DNA from: Petrolisthes cinctipes
Lineage: Eukaryota; Arthropoda; Malacostraca; Decapoda; Porcellanidae
Reading direction: 5' to 3'
Length of the DNA: 64,000 nucleotides
Assembly: GCA_033782935.1 (NCBI GenBank)
Contig: JAWQEG010001327.1
Location: 353,001-417,000, forward strand
This document shows, one piece after another, positions 31,453 to 43,067 of this stretch (position 1 is its first letter; the number at the start of each line of letters is the position of its first letter). The notes beneath the pieces were generated by a model, which was not told the origin of the DNA, did not search any database, and was given only the letters and a program-made list of their open reading frames with translations. The translations under genes and the position numbers were made by a program.

Positions 31453-34037
31453 GTATTGGGAAGGGAAAGTTAACATTATAGTAGTGTATATTATACAGTA
31501 TACTGTACTGTATTTGTCAAGAAATAGTCACTAAGGATAGCTTTACAGGATGCTTTTTCTCTAGGCCTTTGTGTTAAGTAACCTTTCACTTTACAGAATT
31601 GCCACCTGACTCTTATGAAGCTCCTACCCAAACCTCTGCTGTTGGAGAGACTCTATTAACACCAAGAGTTAGAAACAACTAAAGAAGGTAGCTCTGCTTC
31701 ATCAGGTGGACATAATCTGGCAGTTTGTTGGTCCTGTTGTGGTTTCCTACATTCTGGGAATAATAATGTGTTTGCCCTACAACAGCAGCTGTCTGAGGTG
31801 TCTCTAAAATTGGAGAAAGTAACAGAAATTAAAAGACAGTTAGAACTAAATTTAGATGAATTACAAGCAAAGGAAGGGAGTTTAGAAAAAAGATTAATGG
31901 AGCTTGTTGGAGAAAATGGTGACATCAAAAAGAAATTGTTAAAACAAACCTTAGATAATGATATTCTGCTTAAGGAAAATACAGAGTACAAAAATTTGGT
32001 ATCAGAGTACAACCTTGAAAAAGCAAAACAAACTTATGTCAATAAACCTATCACTGCATTTCATGAGGAGGTGGAAAAGCAGATGAGAGACATACTTTCT
32101 CCATTTTTTACTGACACCCAGATAGATTTCTTTCTCACAGGTGAATCTGTGAGAAAGTGGTCAGATGATGACGTTGCTCAGGCATTGACACTAAAATCTA
32201 TAAGCCCCAATGGCCATCATCATCTTAGGGAACAACTTAAACTACCTTTTCCCTCAGTTAGCACTCTGCAGAGGTGGACTAAAGGACACAGGTTCAATCC
32301 AGGAATCTTGGACTCTGTGCTGAAGCTCATGAAAAACAAGGGTGAAACAATGACAACTGGAGAACGAGCTTGTATTTTGTCTTTTGATGAAATGAAAGTC
32401 ACTAAAGCATGGGAGTACAGGAAAATAGATGACACAATTTTGAAATCACATAACTATGTTCAAGTAGCTATAGTTAAAGGTATTCTAGGCAACTGGAAAC
32501 AGGTGGTGTATTATAATTTTGACCAGAAAATGACTAAACCTGCTGAAAGCCATTATTACTGCTGTTGAACAGAGTGGTTATGAAGTCCATGCCACAGTTT
32601 GTGACATGGGTGGCTCTAACTACAGTTTGATTAATCAATTGAAAATTAATGAAGACAATAATTCTTTTGATAATCCTGTGGATCCCACCAGAAATATTCA
32701 TGTATTTGCTGATGTTCCACATCTACTTAAACTAATTCGCAATCATTTCCTTGATCATGGCTTTCATTCAGCAGATAGTAATGAAACTATACTGTGTGAC
32801 TCTGTTAGAGAGCTGATTGCTGTCGATAAAGGTAATATGAAGCTTGCCCATAAACTGACACATCAGCATGTCTCTGTCAGGGGGTACAAACGGCAGAAAG
32901 TTAGCTTTGCAGTTCAGTTGCTGTTTAACACTGTATCACAAGCATTGTGTTTTCTTGGTGAACGAGGAGAAATTAAAAGTGCTGGTTGGTTGCTGACCGC
33001 ACAGTTCATCAAGTTAGTTAATGATTGGTTTGACATTATGAACAGTAGCCTCAGCATTGACCCATCAGAAAAACGGAATGCTTTTCGTAAAACAGAAGTA
33101 CAAATGGAGGTTCTTTCTCATATGATCAGCAGAATCAGGTCACTGAGAGTAAATAAGAGGTTTCTTCCTTTCCAAAAGGGGATTTTGTTAAGTTGTAAGT
33201 CCCTGGTTTCATTGTATGATGATCTTCATATCAGGTTTGGACTTAAGTACATTTTGACTAGAAGGCTCAATCAAGATGATGTTGAAAGTTTTTTTAGCAT
33301 GATGCGCCAGATGGGCCGATGCTATGATCACCCAACTCCCCTATCCTTTCAACATCGGTTGAAGATGTACATCATGGGTAAAGATGCCAAAGTTCTGTCA
33401 GTTAATGTCAATAGTTTGGATGTGGAGTCAAATACCCTTGGTAAAGAGAATGAGAAAATAACCATGGAAAAACCTCTTATTGCTGGAAGTGACCTCATTG
33501 TTGATGGTAATGCTCCAAGTCTGGTATCTAAATTGTTCAGTGATCTCGGTCAAAATAATGATCCAGAAGAACCAGAAGAGGAAGATGGCTTTAATTTAAA
33601 TGAAAGGTCAGTTGTCCACTTACCCGAAGAAGAAGCGACTGACTACTTCTTGGGGTATGTGCATGGTTCACAAATTCCAACACAAGTATCCTCAACTTGG
33701 ATATGTTTTACAAGAAACATGCAATAACATGAGCTGGGTTAGTTTTGTAAGTAGAGGTAAACTCAAGTGTATGAATCCTGACTATAGAGCTGTACTGCTT
33801 CACATTAATAAAGTGTTTAGCGATTATCATGGTGAAGCACTAAAGGATGGAGAAGGAAGTAGTGAGATCATTTTAAAAGCATCTAATTTGCCACCATTCT
33901 TCCCTATTGAAGTCGCGAGGTTCTTTATTTGTTGTAGAGTTTACTTCATGATAAAATTGCTAAATAATAGATTGAATGAATCAAAACTGATACACTGCAG
34001 ACAGGCAGAAAAGAAAATGAAGAAAACTGTAAGCTAA

Positions 34038-34855
34038 TATTGGACGAGTATTTTTTACTACGGTTGTATATAACTTTACCATTTAAATTGCCTCCCAGAA
34101 ATATGTATTGCATTTTTTGTGTAAACTTTATCCAAGACTCTGATTCAGAGGGGCTCCCTAGTCTGAGGCTTGGATAATTAACTAATATATAAATTGCCTT
34201 CCAGAATATTATATATATATTGCCTTTCAGAATATTTATTGCATTTTCTTACATACCATGTAACAATTATACAATGTAATAAATACACCACACTAATACC
34301 TTTGTTTAAATGTGTACAAATTGTACTAAGAAGGAATCACCAGGAATGTTCATTCTTGTTGCGGAGTTTCTCTCTAAGAATTGAAAGTTAACGTAAATGT
34401 AGAGAGTTTTTCACTCATTGGCAAGTGTGAATACGTACCTGGTGATAGTCATCGACACATACAAGAGTGAGTGAAGTGTGAATGAATTTACTAGTGCCGT
34501 ATTTATTGATTATCACTATATTAGCTAGTTAATTATTCTGGTGTGGAAGTGTATGCATGTGTTATTAATTTATTAATTGTTTATGTTGGTGCACGACTGA
34601 TTTTAATAAATACAGTAAAGTAGTTGTAATTGGTTGTTTCATACACCTTCATCACAACGAAGTCCACAAATAAGTCGGGTAAGGTAAGTTACATTACTTA
34701 TATAATTAATTAATTAAAATAATAAAAATCTTAATTCACCGTGACATATATGTATCCTCACGGCCTTGTTATGCTTCTGTTTTGTTCTATGTGCTAGTTA
34801 CCCCTTTATTAGTCTGTTTCCTTATACCATCTGTGAAGTAAATGTCTTCTGAGGG
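34038..34855 (+). other. P2 3' untranslated region
   Basis: AT-rich. Two GCCTYYCAGAATATT-like repeats lie near 34087-34235, and AATAAATACA at 34607 is a possible poly(A) signal. The last 110 bp (34747-34855) recur inverted at 26316-26430. Confidence 0.5.
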
Positions 34856-36726
34856 ATGCTTGGCAGAGCATCACAGAGTCCCTTACTGTCGCTTTCCCTG
34901 CTTGTGAACGGCAAAGGGACCAAGTGGAGAAGAAGTGGCAAAATCTTCTCTGTAAAGGGAAGAGGGATATCTCTTCGAGAAAGCGGCTGTACAACCAAAC
35001 AGGTTCGTGTTTAACTGTTAATTTAATTATTGTGCACAGACTGACTAACCAAATTGTTTTCATTAACAGACTCTTATGGTTATGATACAGTATGGGGGAT
35101 GGAGATATGTGCCCAATATAGTTACATACATTAGGAGTGGGAATTTTCATTAAATAATCACATGTTAATATGGAAATATACTATTACTCTAACATAAGCA
35201 CAGTTATGGTTTTGTTAGCAAAGGAAGGTAAATAAGATTAGACACAGAATTAAGAGTAACACTTTTACCCAAAATATTTACTGGCATTTTACCATATATT
35301 ACTTTATTGGGTGATACTCTAAAAAATACAGTAATGCATTTTACTATAGGTAGGGCGTAATTAGAGACAAAAGATTAATCATACAACGATAGCCAAAATC
35401 TCAAGATTTGTTGTAAACAGTAAGTTTATGTTGCAGAAAAAGCATACATTTTATTTATCTTTTTGGTTTTGGTACTAAATATTTGCCTAGCTCATGCAGC
35501 ATGAGTGGTATACATGCAAAAACATACTGTATCTACAAGAAATATACAGCTGACCCAAAAACAATTTTTGTAAAATGACCATATTATTAATGGTATTTAA
35601 TACACATATACGGTACTATAATAGATTTTTGATGCAGCAGAGCCAGCTACATTTGACTGTTTATTGGTATTTACTTTTACAAGATTTATTGTGTACACTG
35701 ATATGAATATTGTTTTGTAGGTGGAGGACCCCCAGCCCCAGGGGGTGCATGCGAAGACCCTGTACTGGAGGAGATTGAAGATATTGTAGGGAAGGACAAT
35801 GTCACCTGGGATGGATTCCCTACCAAGATGGTGACAGACTCTTTCAGCATAACTGAAGAAGCAGTGTCGATCCAGTAAGTTTTTTTGTTTAACCCTTTCT
35901 ATATATACATATACTGTATTAAGCAACATTTGTATAAAATCTATATGTATATTCTAAACACAAAACATGGAAAGGGTTGTTTTGAACACTATGAAAGTGA
36001 AATATGAAGCAAAATGTAATGTTTCCTATATGTACTGCAATCCTTGAAGGTCCCCGTTATTTATATGGTTTTTCTCTCAAAATAATTTAATGATTGTTTG
36101 ATGGCAAATTAGGTACACCAGTATATCTCTCAGTGATCATTCAAAAGTTATTCTGCAGTCAGTGTAGTCAGCATCATCATCAACATCTTTCATTTTCTTT
36201 CCAGTGGGTAGGAGGCATGAGTTTTTAAGTGCACTGTGATTGTATTCTGAAATTAGAGGCTATTGGTTTCTCTTTTCTGGGTCATGATACATACTCCTTC
36301 AGGGTGGATGTTGTCTTGTGGCACTGTGTCTTGTGGCACTCTTTGCAGGACCTATATATCATCATTTTTCTTAAAAAATCACAGGGTTTATATAGCATAG
36401 CAAAATAGTTACTTGTTTGTATCAAAATAAAATTTCTTTGCAGACCAGAAGAGATTGTTGTGCATATTAGTGATGCTGGGGGAGGAGCAGCAGCAGACAC
36501 TGATGAGGACGATGTGGGTCCTCCAGTGATACCTCCATTGGGTCGCCTTGAGGATTCCTTGTCCTTTGTGGACTCCGGAATTTTTAGGGCTGGAGACCCA
36601 CAAGATGTTAAATTCCTTATTGAGGAGCTGAAGAGGGCTGCCAGAGCACAAGCTGCTGCATACAGAGACATGTCTGCTGCCTTTAGGGATATGTCCGCAT
36701 ATTATAGAAGTAAAACTGATAAGTAA
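34856..36726 (+). CDS. Myb/SANT-like partner protein of Harbinger, N-terminally truncated
   Basis: Exons are about 34856-35002, 35721-35874 and 36444-36726, joining in frame. The first piece reads DAWQSITESLTVAFPACERQ and then VEKKWQNLLCKGKRD, the last two helices of a Myb/SANT-type DNA-binding domain. Next come QTGGGPPAPG, a conserved linker (IVGKDNVTWDGF), an acidic stretch and a helical tail (IEELKRAARAQAAAYRDMSA). In Harbinger systems this protein binds the TIR region and carries the nuclease to the nucleus. The first 40 or so residues and the start codon are missing, because P2 sequence takes over at 34855. It is probably not translated from its own start. Confidence 0.8.
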
Positions 36727-37498
36727 ATGTAAGGTAATAATCATGCTTTTTAATTGCCTTATAACCTTAATACTGTACTGTACTTATAGGTTATTGACAA
36801 GTCTGCTGGTAGATAGGAAAAATACAAAAATACTCAATTTCTAATGGTGAAACTATATTTGTTTTCTCTCTCTGCTGGGATACAAGTACAGTAAAGTATG
36901 TACTACATGAATGAAAGGGAAACTGACTGAGGTTGAGATAAATAGCAAGAAAAGGGAAAGAAGCTTAGAAGAGCTTAGAAATCAAGGAGTGTTTTTGTGG
37001 ACACCCTGTATATACAGAATGAACTAAAAACACAGAGAATTATACTACCTGCAGCAACACAGAGAATGACACTACCTACAGCATTTCTTGCATGTTTTGT
37101 CAAGTACCAATGAAGCTGCAAGATGAACTTCACCAAACACAAGTTACTATGGATGGTACCCAATCACTGTTCAGGTCTGTGGAATAACACAAAAATGTAG
37201 TCAGAAATTTTAAATTGTGCATCCAAAGGCTACTATATATATTTTTGTGTTTAGGCAAGGGTGTTACTTACTGCATGGTTATTTAATATGGTATGGAAAA
37301 ATTAATTGTATATGGTTTTACAGTAATGCATTATTTATCTTAAGGTATGACCAATGCCTTAGCACACATATATTTAGATGTTTATACACTACTATATTTG
37401 ATGGTTGAAATTGCTGAATGATTGTTGAAAATGATAGTTTTGGCTAGTTACGGAGCATTGTACATGCTATTACACAGGTTATATGTGAAAGACATCAC
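36727..37498. other. Spacer between convergent Harbinger genes
   Basis: AT-rich sequence with no recognised feature. The upper end (37470-37498) may hold a donor used by the nuclease gene's last coding exon (CCA/GTAAGT). Confidence 0.4.
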
Positions 37499-39074
37499 TT
37501 ACTGGAAGTGAAGGGTGGCAAAATTATCTCTGTATAAGATGCCACCTTGGACTCCATCAGGCACAAAAGGCTGGATGTGATTGGGTTCTTCTGGCCGATC
37601 CTCGAGCTGCTGTTGGTCTATGTCTGGTTCATCCGGCAGGTCCAAATTCCTCTCCTTACATAAGTTGTGAAGAGCAGCACACACCATCACAATCTGGCTC
37701 GTCTTAGCGGGGCTAACACGAACCTCACCGTGTAGAACGTGAAATCTCCTCTTCAGTTGTCCTATTCCCCTCTCCACTACACATCTCATTCGTTTATGTG
37801 CTCTGTAATGGTAATTTAAATTATATATGAGCATTAAGCTATCAACTGATTATCACAATATCTTTTGATGATTAAAATATGATTAGAGAAAAAACCTTTC
37901 AATGCAGACCTTATTGTATCAGTAATTATAACTTAATGGTTGAACAGAATAAAGTATGAAAACAAAATATGTTAGAGAACAGAGGGCTATACAAAAAAAA
38001 GGATGTTACAGAACAGAGGGCTATACAAGTAATAGCCTAAATGTGACAAAAAAAAACAAAAAAAAAACTGACAAATATCAAGAACCCAGGGATAACTTTA
38101 GAATAAACCCAACCTAACCTAATCTCGACCAAGTAAGACTACCGGCACTTAACAAGAGCAACCTAATTGGAAAAAAAAAAAAAAAAAAAAAGTGGGGGAA
38201 TGTGCCCCTCTAACTTAAGTTAGAGTTCTGTCATTACTGACTTTATATCCTATTTTACTATTAAAATTATTATTGCCTTCATGTTTAACAAGATAAAACA
38301 GTAAGGAACACTGTACCTGTTGTAGGCTTCCTGTATCTCTGTCCTCGGTTGAAGGTATGGGGTCAGCAGCCAGGGTTGAGATGGATAACCACTGTCTCCT
38401 ATTAGATGGCAGTTACGAGGTATGGTCCCATTTTCAAATCCCTCTTTGAGGCCACACTCATTCCACATTCTGGAGTCATGGACTGACCCAGGCCATTTTG
38501 CTACTACATCTAAAATTCTGTAGCGGGCATCAAACACTACTTGGACATTGATGCTATGGTAATTTTTTCGATTGATGTACTCTGCCTCATATTCCCTGGG
38601 AGCAACAATCCTAATATGGGTTCCATCTATAGCCCCCACCACCTCTGGAAAATTTGCAATTTCCCTAAATTCAGCTTTTCTCTGGCGAATTTCATCTTGC
38701 ATTCTTGGGAACTTGACAAAACGTGAAATAAAGGCTGCAGGTGGTGTCACTAATGCATCAAGTGTCTGTGTGATCATTTTGCTAGCTGCTTGTTGGGTCA
38801 TTCCAATGTCGTCACCATTGCACAGCTGCATTTTTCCAGTGGCCAAATATCTCAGTGTTGTTATTACTTTTAATTCCGCTGGAATGGCTCGATTTCTTCC
38901 TGTTGGTGGTGTTATAGCATCTCGCACAAAGTCAGTCACTAATAATATTCCAGCACGGTCCAATCTGTATCTTTTCACCAATTCTGCATCATTATACATG
39001 TTTAAAATGTCCTTCCGCTCACTGAATACCCTTCGCCTCCTTATTCTCCCTTGAATCCCTTCCGCCATTTTCAC
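37499..39074 (-). CDS. PIF/Harbinger DDE transposase (nuclease), intact
   Basis: Exons 39074-38317 and 37802-37499 (minus strand) join within an Arg codon to 353 residues. MAEGIQ at the third codon is an alternative start. Catalytic acids are D150 in AIDGTHIRI, D227 in GDSGYP and the Glu in [13 protein letters not shown]. The protein parallels the one at 20476-21932 along its length ([39 protein letters not shown]), yet differs at many sites, so these are two subfamilies. A donor-like GTAAGT overlaps the stop, and a last mini-exon like that in the other copy is possible. No frameshift or stop is visible. Its partner gene lacks the 5' part, so autonomy is doubtful. Confidence 0.9.
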
Positions 39075-39229
39075 TTCTTGCTGTTAGTAAACAGTAAACA
39101 CAGATGTCGTCTGGTAATGCTTTTCCAACAGCACCGGACTAGCCGTACAGTACTTAAGCAACCTCATGGAGGTACCTTAACTTTTGTCGTCTGCTAGGTA
39201 TACTTCCAGGCTACTGAGTGTAGACTTGA

Positions 39230-40768
39230 GCTGGTACTGTACTAGTTTAAGTATTGTTGGATTATGGTACTAAATCATATTCCAGTTGTGTGAACACTTT
39301 ATATGCTTGAATTTTTAAAAACTTCAGAGTTATCATTGCAAGGGAAGAATAATTAGATGTAAATGAGCATGAGAGGGTAAGATGCAGCATATAAATAATT
39401 TCTGTAGCACTCAGTACATGGTTGAATGTCATACTTGATAATCATGGTTCCTGGCTTGTACAACAGCTTTAAAATGTACAGTTTATTATAGTAGCTGTAT
39501 TTTTGTAGGAAGAACTGTTCCATGCTGACTTTTTACACTATGGGTGAGAGGTTACAGACTTTTGATTCATTCAGATTTGCTCACTTTTTTTCACTCGCCT
39601 CTGTATTTAATACTGTACTTTAGAGTTCAAGGAAATAAATTACTCGTGTCTACTTTTATGTTCTTACCTATTTGTATCTCTGTACATCTTTGTTTCCTCT
39701 TCTTTTAATTAATTTCTTACTGTGACCTCTAATTGTAGGTATTCCCTGTTGACAAATTTTCTATATCCTATTATCCTTACTATTCCATACTACTGCAGCA
39801 TATTCCAAGGTAGGCCTTATAAAGGATGTAATTATTTTCTTGACCATTTCTTCATCTATATAAGTGAAGGCCACTCAAGTTTGCTAACAATGTATACATG
39901 TTTCTCACTTTTTCATTTATATGATCATCTGGTGTCAATTTCTTATTTATCGTTACCCCTAAATCTCTTTCTTTCTCTGCTTTATTTAATATTTTATTTC
40001 CAAGCTTGTACTGCCAATTTGGTCTTCTCTCACTTTACCAAATTTAATAATAATGTGTTTAATATCTTTAGTTTCCAGAACTAAAGTAGTTAAAGGAAGT
40101 ACATTAGTGTTTTCTACTTATGCCAAGATAACTCAAACACAAAAATGTATTGCACACTGGCAAAGTAAATAGTAATTAAGAGTAAACAGAAAAAATTAAT
40201 AAACTTCTCGGAATAGCAAAATGACTGCACAGACTACTGGATATACAAAACTACAGAAGGGCAACAGCCTGTAAAGAAACATTCTTTTTCATGCAAGTAA
40301 TGAAAGGTCACATTTCAAAGTAAATCATGTACAAAAAGAAGCGAAATTGTAGGTGAAGTTACAGTTAATGTGGGGAGAAAGATGGGTGAGAGACATGATA
40401 TGCATGTAATATAACATAAAGAAATATTAACGAATCTCTAGGAAATTCAGTCAATAATCCCAATTTTCTATGTTTGTGACTTATCTATATTAATCGTAAT
40501 AAATTAATATCACGGGGTTTTGCTAGCTAGAATCGGCGTGAGCGAGCCTCTATCAGCTTGTAAATGCAGTGCTATAGCCTTCAATATAGCATACACTAGT
40601 CTACTATTCATGAAAACTATATCCACAACTATCAATTAACTCTTTTAGAGAACACCACACACGTATGATGTATAAATCATGTATTAAAACCGAGAATAAG
40701 GAGAGATTATTTAAGTTTGAACGAGATTCCTGCATGCTAGGGTCTCCAGCAGGGTCTCCAGTGAGCGT
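39230..40768. repeat. Right outer arm of the P2 foldback
   Basis: Inverted copy of 24801-26315. It includes the CR1/Jockey-like LINE fragment on the minus strand (about 39740-40020). It ends at CTCCAGTG, the inverse of the CACTGGAG beside the S1 terminus. Confidence 0.85.
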
Positions 40769-40837
40769 CATCACTTTGACGTCACGGAGCGCGTGACGTC
40801 AGGGCTGAATTGATGACGTTTCACTGAACTATCCTTG
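40769..40837. promoter_or_regulatory. P2 3' subterminal region with two TGACGTCA palindromes
   Basis: TGACGTCA occurs at 40777-40784 and 40794-40801, with a further TGACGTTT at 40813, before the right terminal repeat. The arrangement mirrors the P1 3' end (11693-11735). These are candidate transposase or ATF/CREB-type binding sites. Confidence 0.45.
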
Positions 40838-40899
40838 CCATGGTATAAAAACACAGAATGTAGACTCTTTAGTTTACCGATTTGTCGCCGTTGTGCGCA

Positions 40900-40935
40900 T
40901 CTCGCCTCTCATTGGCTGAGACCCCCTATGACGTA
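40900..40935 (+). promoter_or_regulatory. Candidate P3 promoter (CCAAT plus CRE-like site)
   Basis: CTCATTGGCTGAGACC is followed 10 bp later by TATGACGTAGG, about 100 bp upstream of the THAP start codon at 41032. The CCAAT-box plus TGACGT pairing recurs at 49085-49165. Confidence 0.4.
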
Positions 40936-41175
40936 GGCTGGAGCATGTGTGTATGTTTATGTCTGGTGACTGCATGGTCTTCGGTAGTGACTGGTGTTAT
41001 TTTAGTGCAATATTTTAATAGTTCGTAAGCAATGGGCTGCTGCAGTATGTTTGGCTGTAGTGGGAGGAGTTGAGGAACAATTTACAAACTCCACAGGTTC
41101 CCCAGAACTGTCGAACTACAGAAAAAATAGTGCATTTGTCGCGGCTTTCAGCCGCTTAAATTGTATTTATTGGTT

Positions 41176-41385
41176 GTGGAACCAGCACAGCTGGATTGCT
41201 ATAGAATACACCCCTTCTCCAGCCCAGCCCCCAAAAGGGCGTAATCAGGGCTAGAAGGGTCTATTCCGTGACGATCATCAGAAGTAAAATAAATTTAAAT
41301 CTGGCGCTGTACTAGACATGGGAGCCACCTGGTGGTGGCCTGTGGAGGTACTGACCCCGCTCTAGGAGAGCAGCCGCTCTGCCAC
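41176..41385. repeat. DIRS inverted terminal repeat, left
   Basis: Starts GTGGAACCAGCACAGCTGGA. It is the inverse of 48201-48410, with the same length of 210 bp and few mismatches. An extra 48-bp extension lies outside it at the left (41128-41175). Confidence 0.92.
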
Positions 41386-41441
41386 TCCAATGAGAAAAAG
41401 AGAGAATGGCTGCCGCATCGGGAGGAGGGTGGGACAGTTAA

Positions 41442-41534
41442 AGCTGTGCTGGTTCCACAACCAATAAATACAATTTAAACCGCGACAAATGCACTATTAT
41501 TGGTATAGTGGAACCAGCACAGCTGGATTGCTAT
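41442..41534. repeat. DIRS internal complementary region
   Basis: The first part (to about 41499) is the inverse of the element's left end (from 41128). The second part (ATTGGTATAGTGGAACCAGC on) is the inverse of its right end. The two ends are thus joined head to tail, which records the circular-junction sequence CCAAT/AATAGTGC used as a replication template. Confidence 0.9.
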
Positions 41535-42014
41535 GCATGCGATGCGGTAGGTGGGAGGTGAGGAGGAGGCATTCGCAGGTCCAGATAAGAGCGGCTCAGA
41601 GCGGGGACCGTGTAAAAATGAAGTCGTTGTAGCCGTAGACTGTTCAGTTATAACCCAGAACAAGTCACCAGATATAGTCTTTATAGGCAGACTCGAGGGG
41701 TATGGTAGAGGAGCTGGGGCAGGTGAGGCCCCCCCCAACCCCCCCCCCCCCTTTTTTTTTTAAATACTCGAGCCAGGGTTATAATCCCCGGGCTCTAGAG
41801 GAATATCCCGAGAGGATGAAAGAGGAACACTGAAGTTGAACTCTTTATTTAAAATCCAGTCACTCATCATAGTATATTAGCCGTGCAAGAACGGGGATAA
41901 TAAATACTCAGAATTCCATAACAATCAAATTTATTACACAGCCACATATGTACAACATGATGCATGGGGATGTAAATATATACAGGATGGGAATGAAGGA
42001 TGATGTGATGGTAG

Positions 42015-43010
42015 TTACGTCGCCCGACCTTTTCCCTTTGGGCGGCCCCTACCCCTTTTTCCTTTCCCCTGGGGACCCTGAGTAGTTGTGGGTGGGGTCC
42101 CCATAGCTACGCAGGGGGTAGGGGAGAGCGAATGGAACAGATACCTCTTCCTGAAGGAGGATGTGGATGTCCAGCCCCCCAGATCACGTACCCTCTCCAC
42201 CGAGTGAGTCCTGAGAAAGGCGAGGGAGGCGGCCACGCCTCTAACGCTGTGGGCCCTAGGGGCGTGTCCGGGATCCCCTTTCTCGATCACTCGGCAGAGG
42301 AGGCGAGCAATGGACCTGGGGAAGAGAGGGTTACCGGACCTTGAGTTATAGAAGAGGTGGTCCGGGGAAGCCTCTCTCGTTGCCTGCACGTAAGCGGTGA
42401 AGGCGTGGACTGGACAGAGAGGTTGGAAAGTCCCATCCCTCAGGAAGGAGGGTACTGCGAGGGGGCTAATCCTGTCGTCAGCCTGCTCGTTCTTAGCTAG
42501 GAAAGCAGGAGAGGGGGAGACAGTTAACATGGTAAGGTTAGGACTGACAGAGGAAAAAGCTGGGTGACGGGTCAGGGCTGCCAACTGTGAGGCCCTGTAC
42601 CCGGTAGCTAAGGCGAGCAGGAAGAGAGCTTTCTGGAGGAGGTGACGAACCTCCAGAGGGACCCCCTCGAAGGTAAGGTACGTTAGGACACGGTGAAGGG
42701 ACCAGGAAGGGGACTGGGCCCTGTGAGGTGCTGTCCCCACCCGAATCCCCATCCTCAGAAGAGAGAGAGGTCTCTCCGAAACTTTAATATTAAAACCTAG
42801 GAGGAGGGGATCAGACAGGGCTGCGTGATGCGCAAGCACCGTCGCAGGGGCCCTGTTTGTGGAATCGGCAAGCCAGGTGAGAAATTCCAGGACTGTATCC
42901 TCCAAGATGACCATTGAGGGGTGTCCACGTAAGAAGTCCTGGAATCTTTTCCAGCACGATTCGTATTGCCGCACCGACGACTGACGGTGAGCCCTCAGCA
43001 TCTTGCCCAC
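42015..43010 (-). CDS. Tyrosine recombinase of DIRS
   Basis: 331 residues from the ATG at 43010; the frame is open further upstream to the TGA at 43068-43070. It inserts circular DNA copies by site-specific recombination. An N-terminal SAM-like core-binding domain (RQYESCWKRFQDFLRGH) is followed by the catalytic domain with R139 (TGYRASQLAAL), H254 and R257 (HSVRG), W280 (LGGWTS) and the nucleophile Y290 (RKRYLFH). The complete R-H-R-W-Y set suggests an active enzyme. The C-terminal tail is rich in Gly, Lys and Arg. Confidence 0.93.
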   Translation of the reverse strand: MGKMLRAHRQSSVRQYESCWKRFQDFLRGHPSMVILEDTVLEFLTWLADSTNRAPATVLAHHAALSDPLLLGFNIKVSERPLSLLRMGIRVGTAPHRAQSPSWSLHRVLTYLTFEGVPLEVRHLLQKALFLLALATGYRASQLAALTRHPAFSSVSPNLTMLTVSPSPAFLAKNEQADDRISPLAVPSFLRDGTFQPLCPVHAFTAYVQATREASPDHLFYNSRSGNPLFPRSIARLLCRVIEKGDPGHAPRAHSVRGVAASLAFLRTHSVERVRDLGGWTSTSSFRKRYLFHSLSPTPCVAMGTPPTTTQGPQGKGKRGRGRPKGKGRAT

Positions 43011-43067
43011 TGTCTCGCTAGTGAACCTTTTTTTAGGACTCCCCGTAGAAACTCCAAGCGTGTAGTC

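Larger units (their letters stand above)
29190..34037 (+). pseudogene. P-element (THAP9-like) transposase gene of P2, frameshifted
   Basis: Predicted exons are 29190-29493 (THAP, intact C2CH), 29978-30055 (SAKHRGCRAEEKQRRQLL), 30518-30595 and 31597-34037. All internal boundaries are phase 1. The last exon has a coiled coil (31768-32035) and an RNase-H-like core: Asp in LSFDEMKV (near 32388), Asp in VCDMGGSN (near 32602) and Glu in LNQDDVESFF (near 33290). A GTP-binding-type insertion follows the second Asp, as in P transposase and THAP9. Three small shifts break it: near 31662, near 32540 and near 33657. They are single-point lesions, so the copy died recently. CRE-like TGACGTCA lies 97 bp before the start codon. 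Confidence 0.88.
34856..39229. mobile_element. PIF/Harbinger element with two genes, nested in P2
   Basis: A Myb-like partner gene (plus strand) and a DDE nuclease gene (minus strand) converge. The boundaries come from comparison with S2, where 26313-26316 reads straight across. The left edge cuts into the first exon of the partner gene and no TIR is visible there, so the left end has been lost. No clean 3-bp duplication was found. Confidence 0.75.
29051..40837 (+). mobile_element. P2 element copy S3 (near complete, with nested Harbinger)
   Basis: The left end reads AAGGATAGTTCACTGAGCAC and the right end GTTTCACTGAACTATCCTTG (ending 40837). Both lack the outermost 16 bases (CAAGGATGAGAGACAG) seen on S1. 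No matching 8-bp duplication flanks it. It carries all four exons of the transposase (29190-34037), TGACGTCA near both ends (29093, 40777, 40794), and a Harbinger replacing 34856-39229. Without the Harbinger it would be about 7.4 kb. Confidence 0.8.

Noticed and set aside
36165..36215. CATCATCATC stretch as another LINE tail
   Set aside because: Too short and with no adjoining LINE coding remains to support it.
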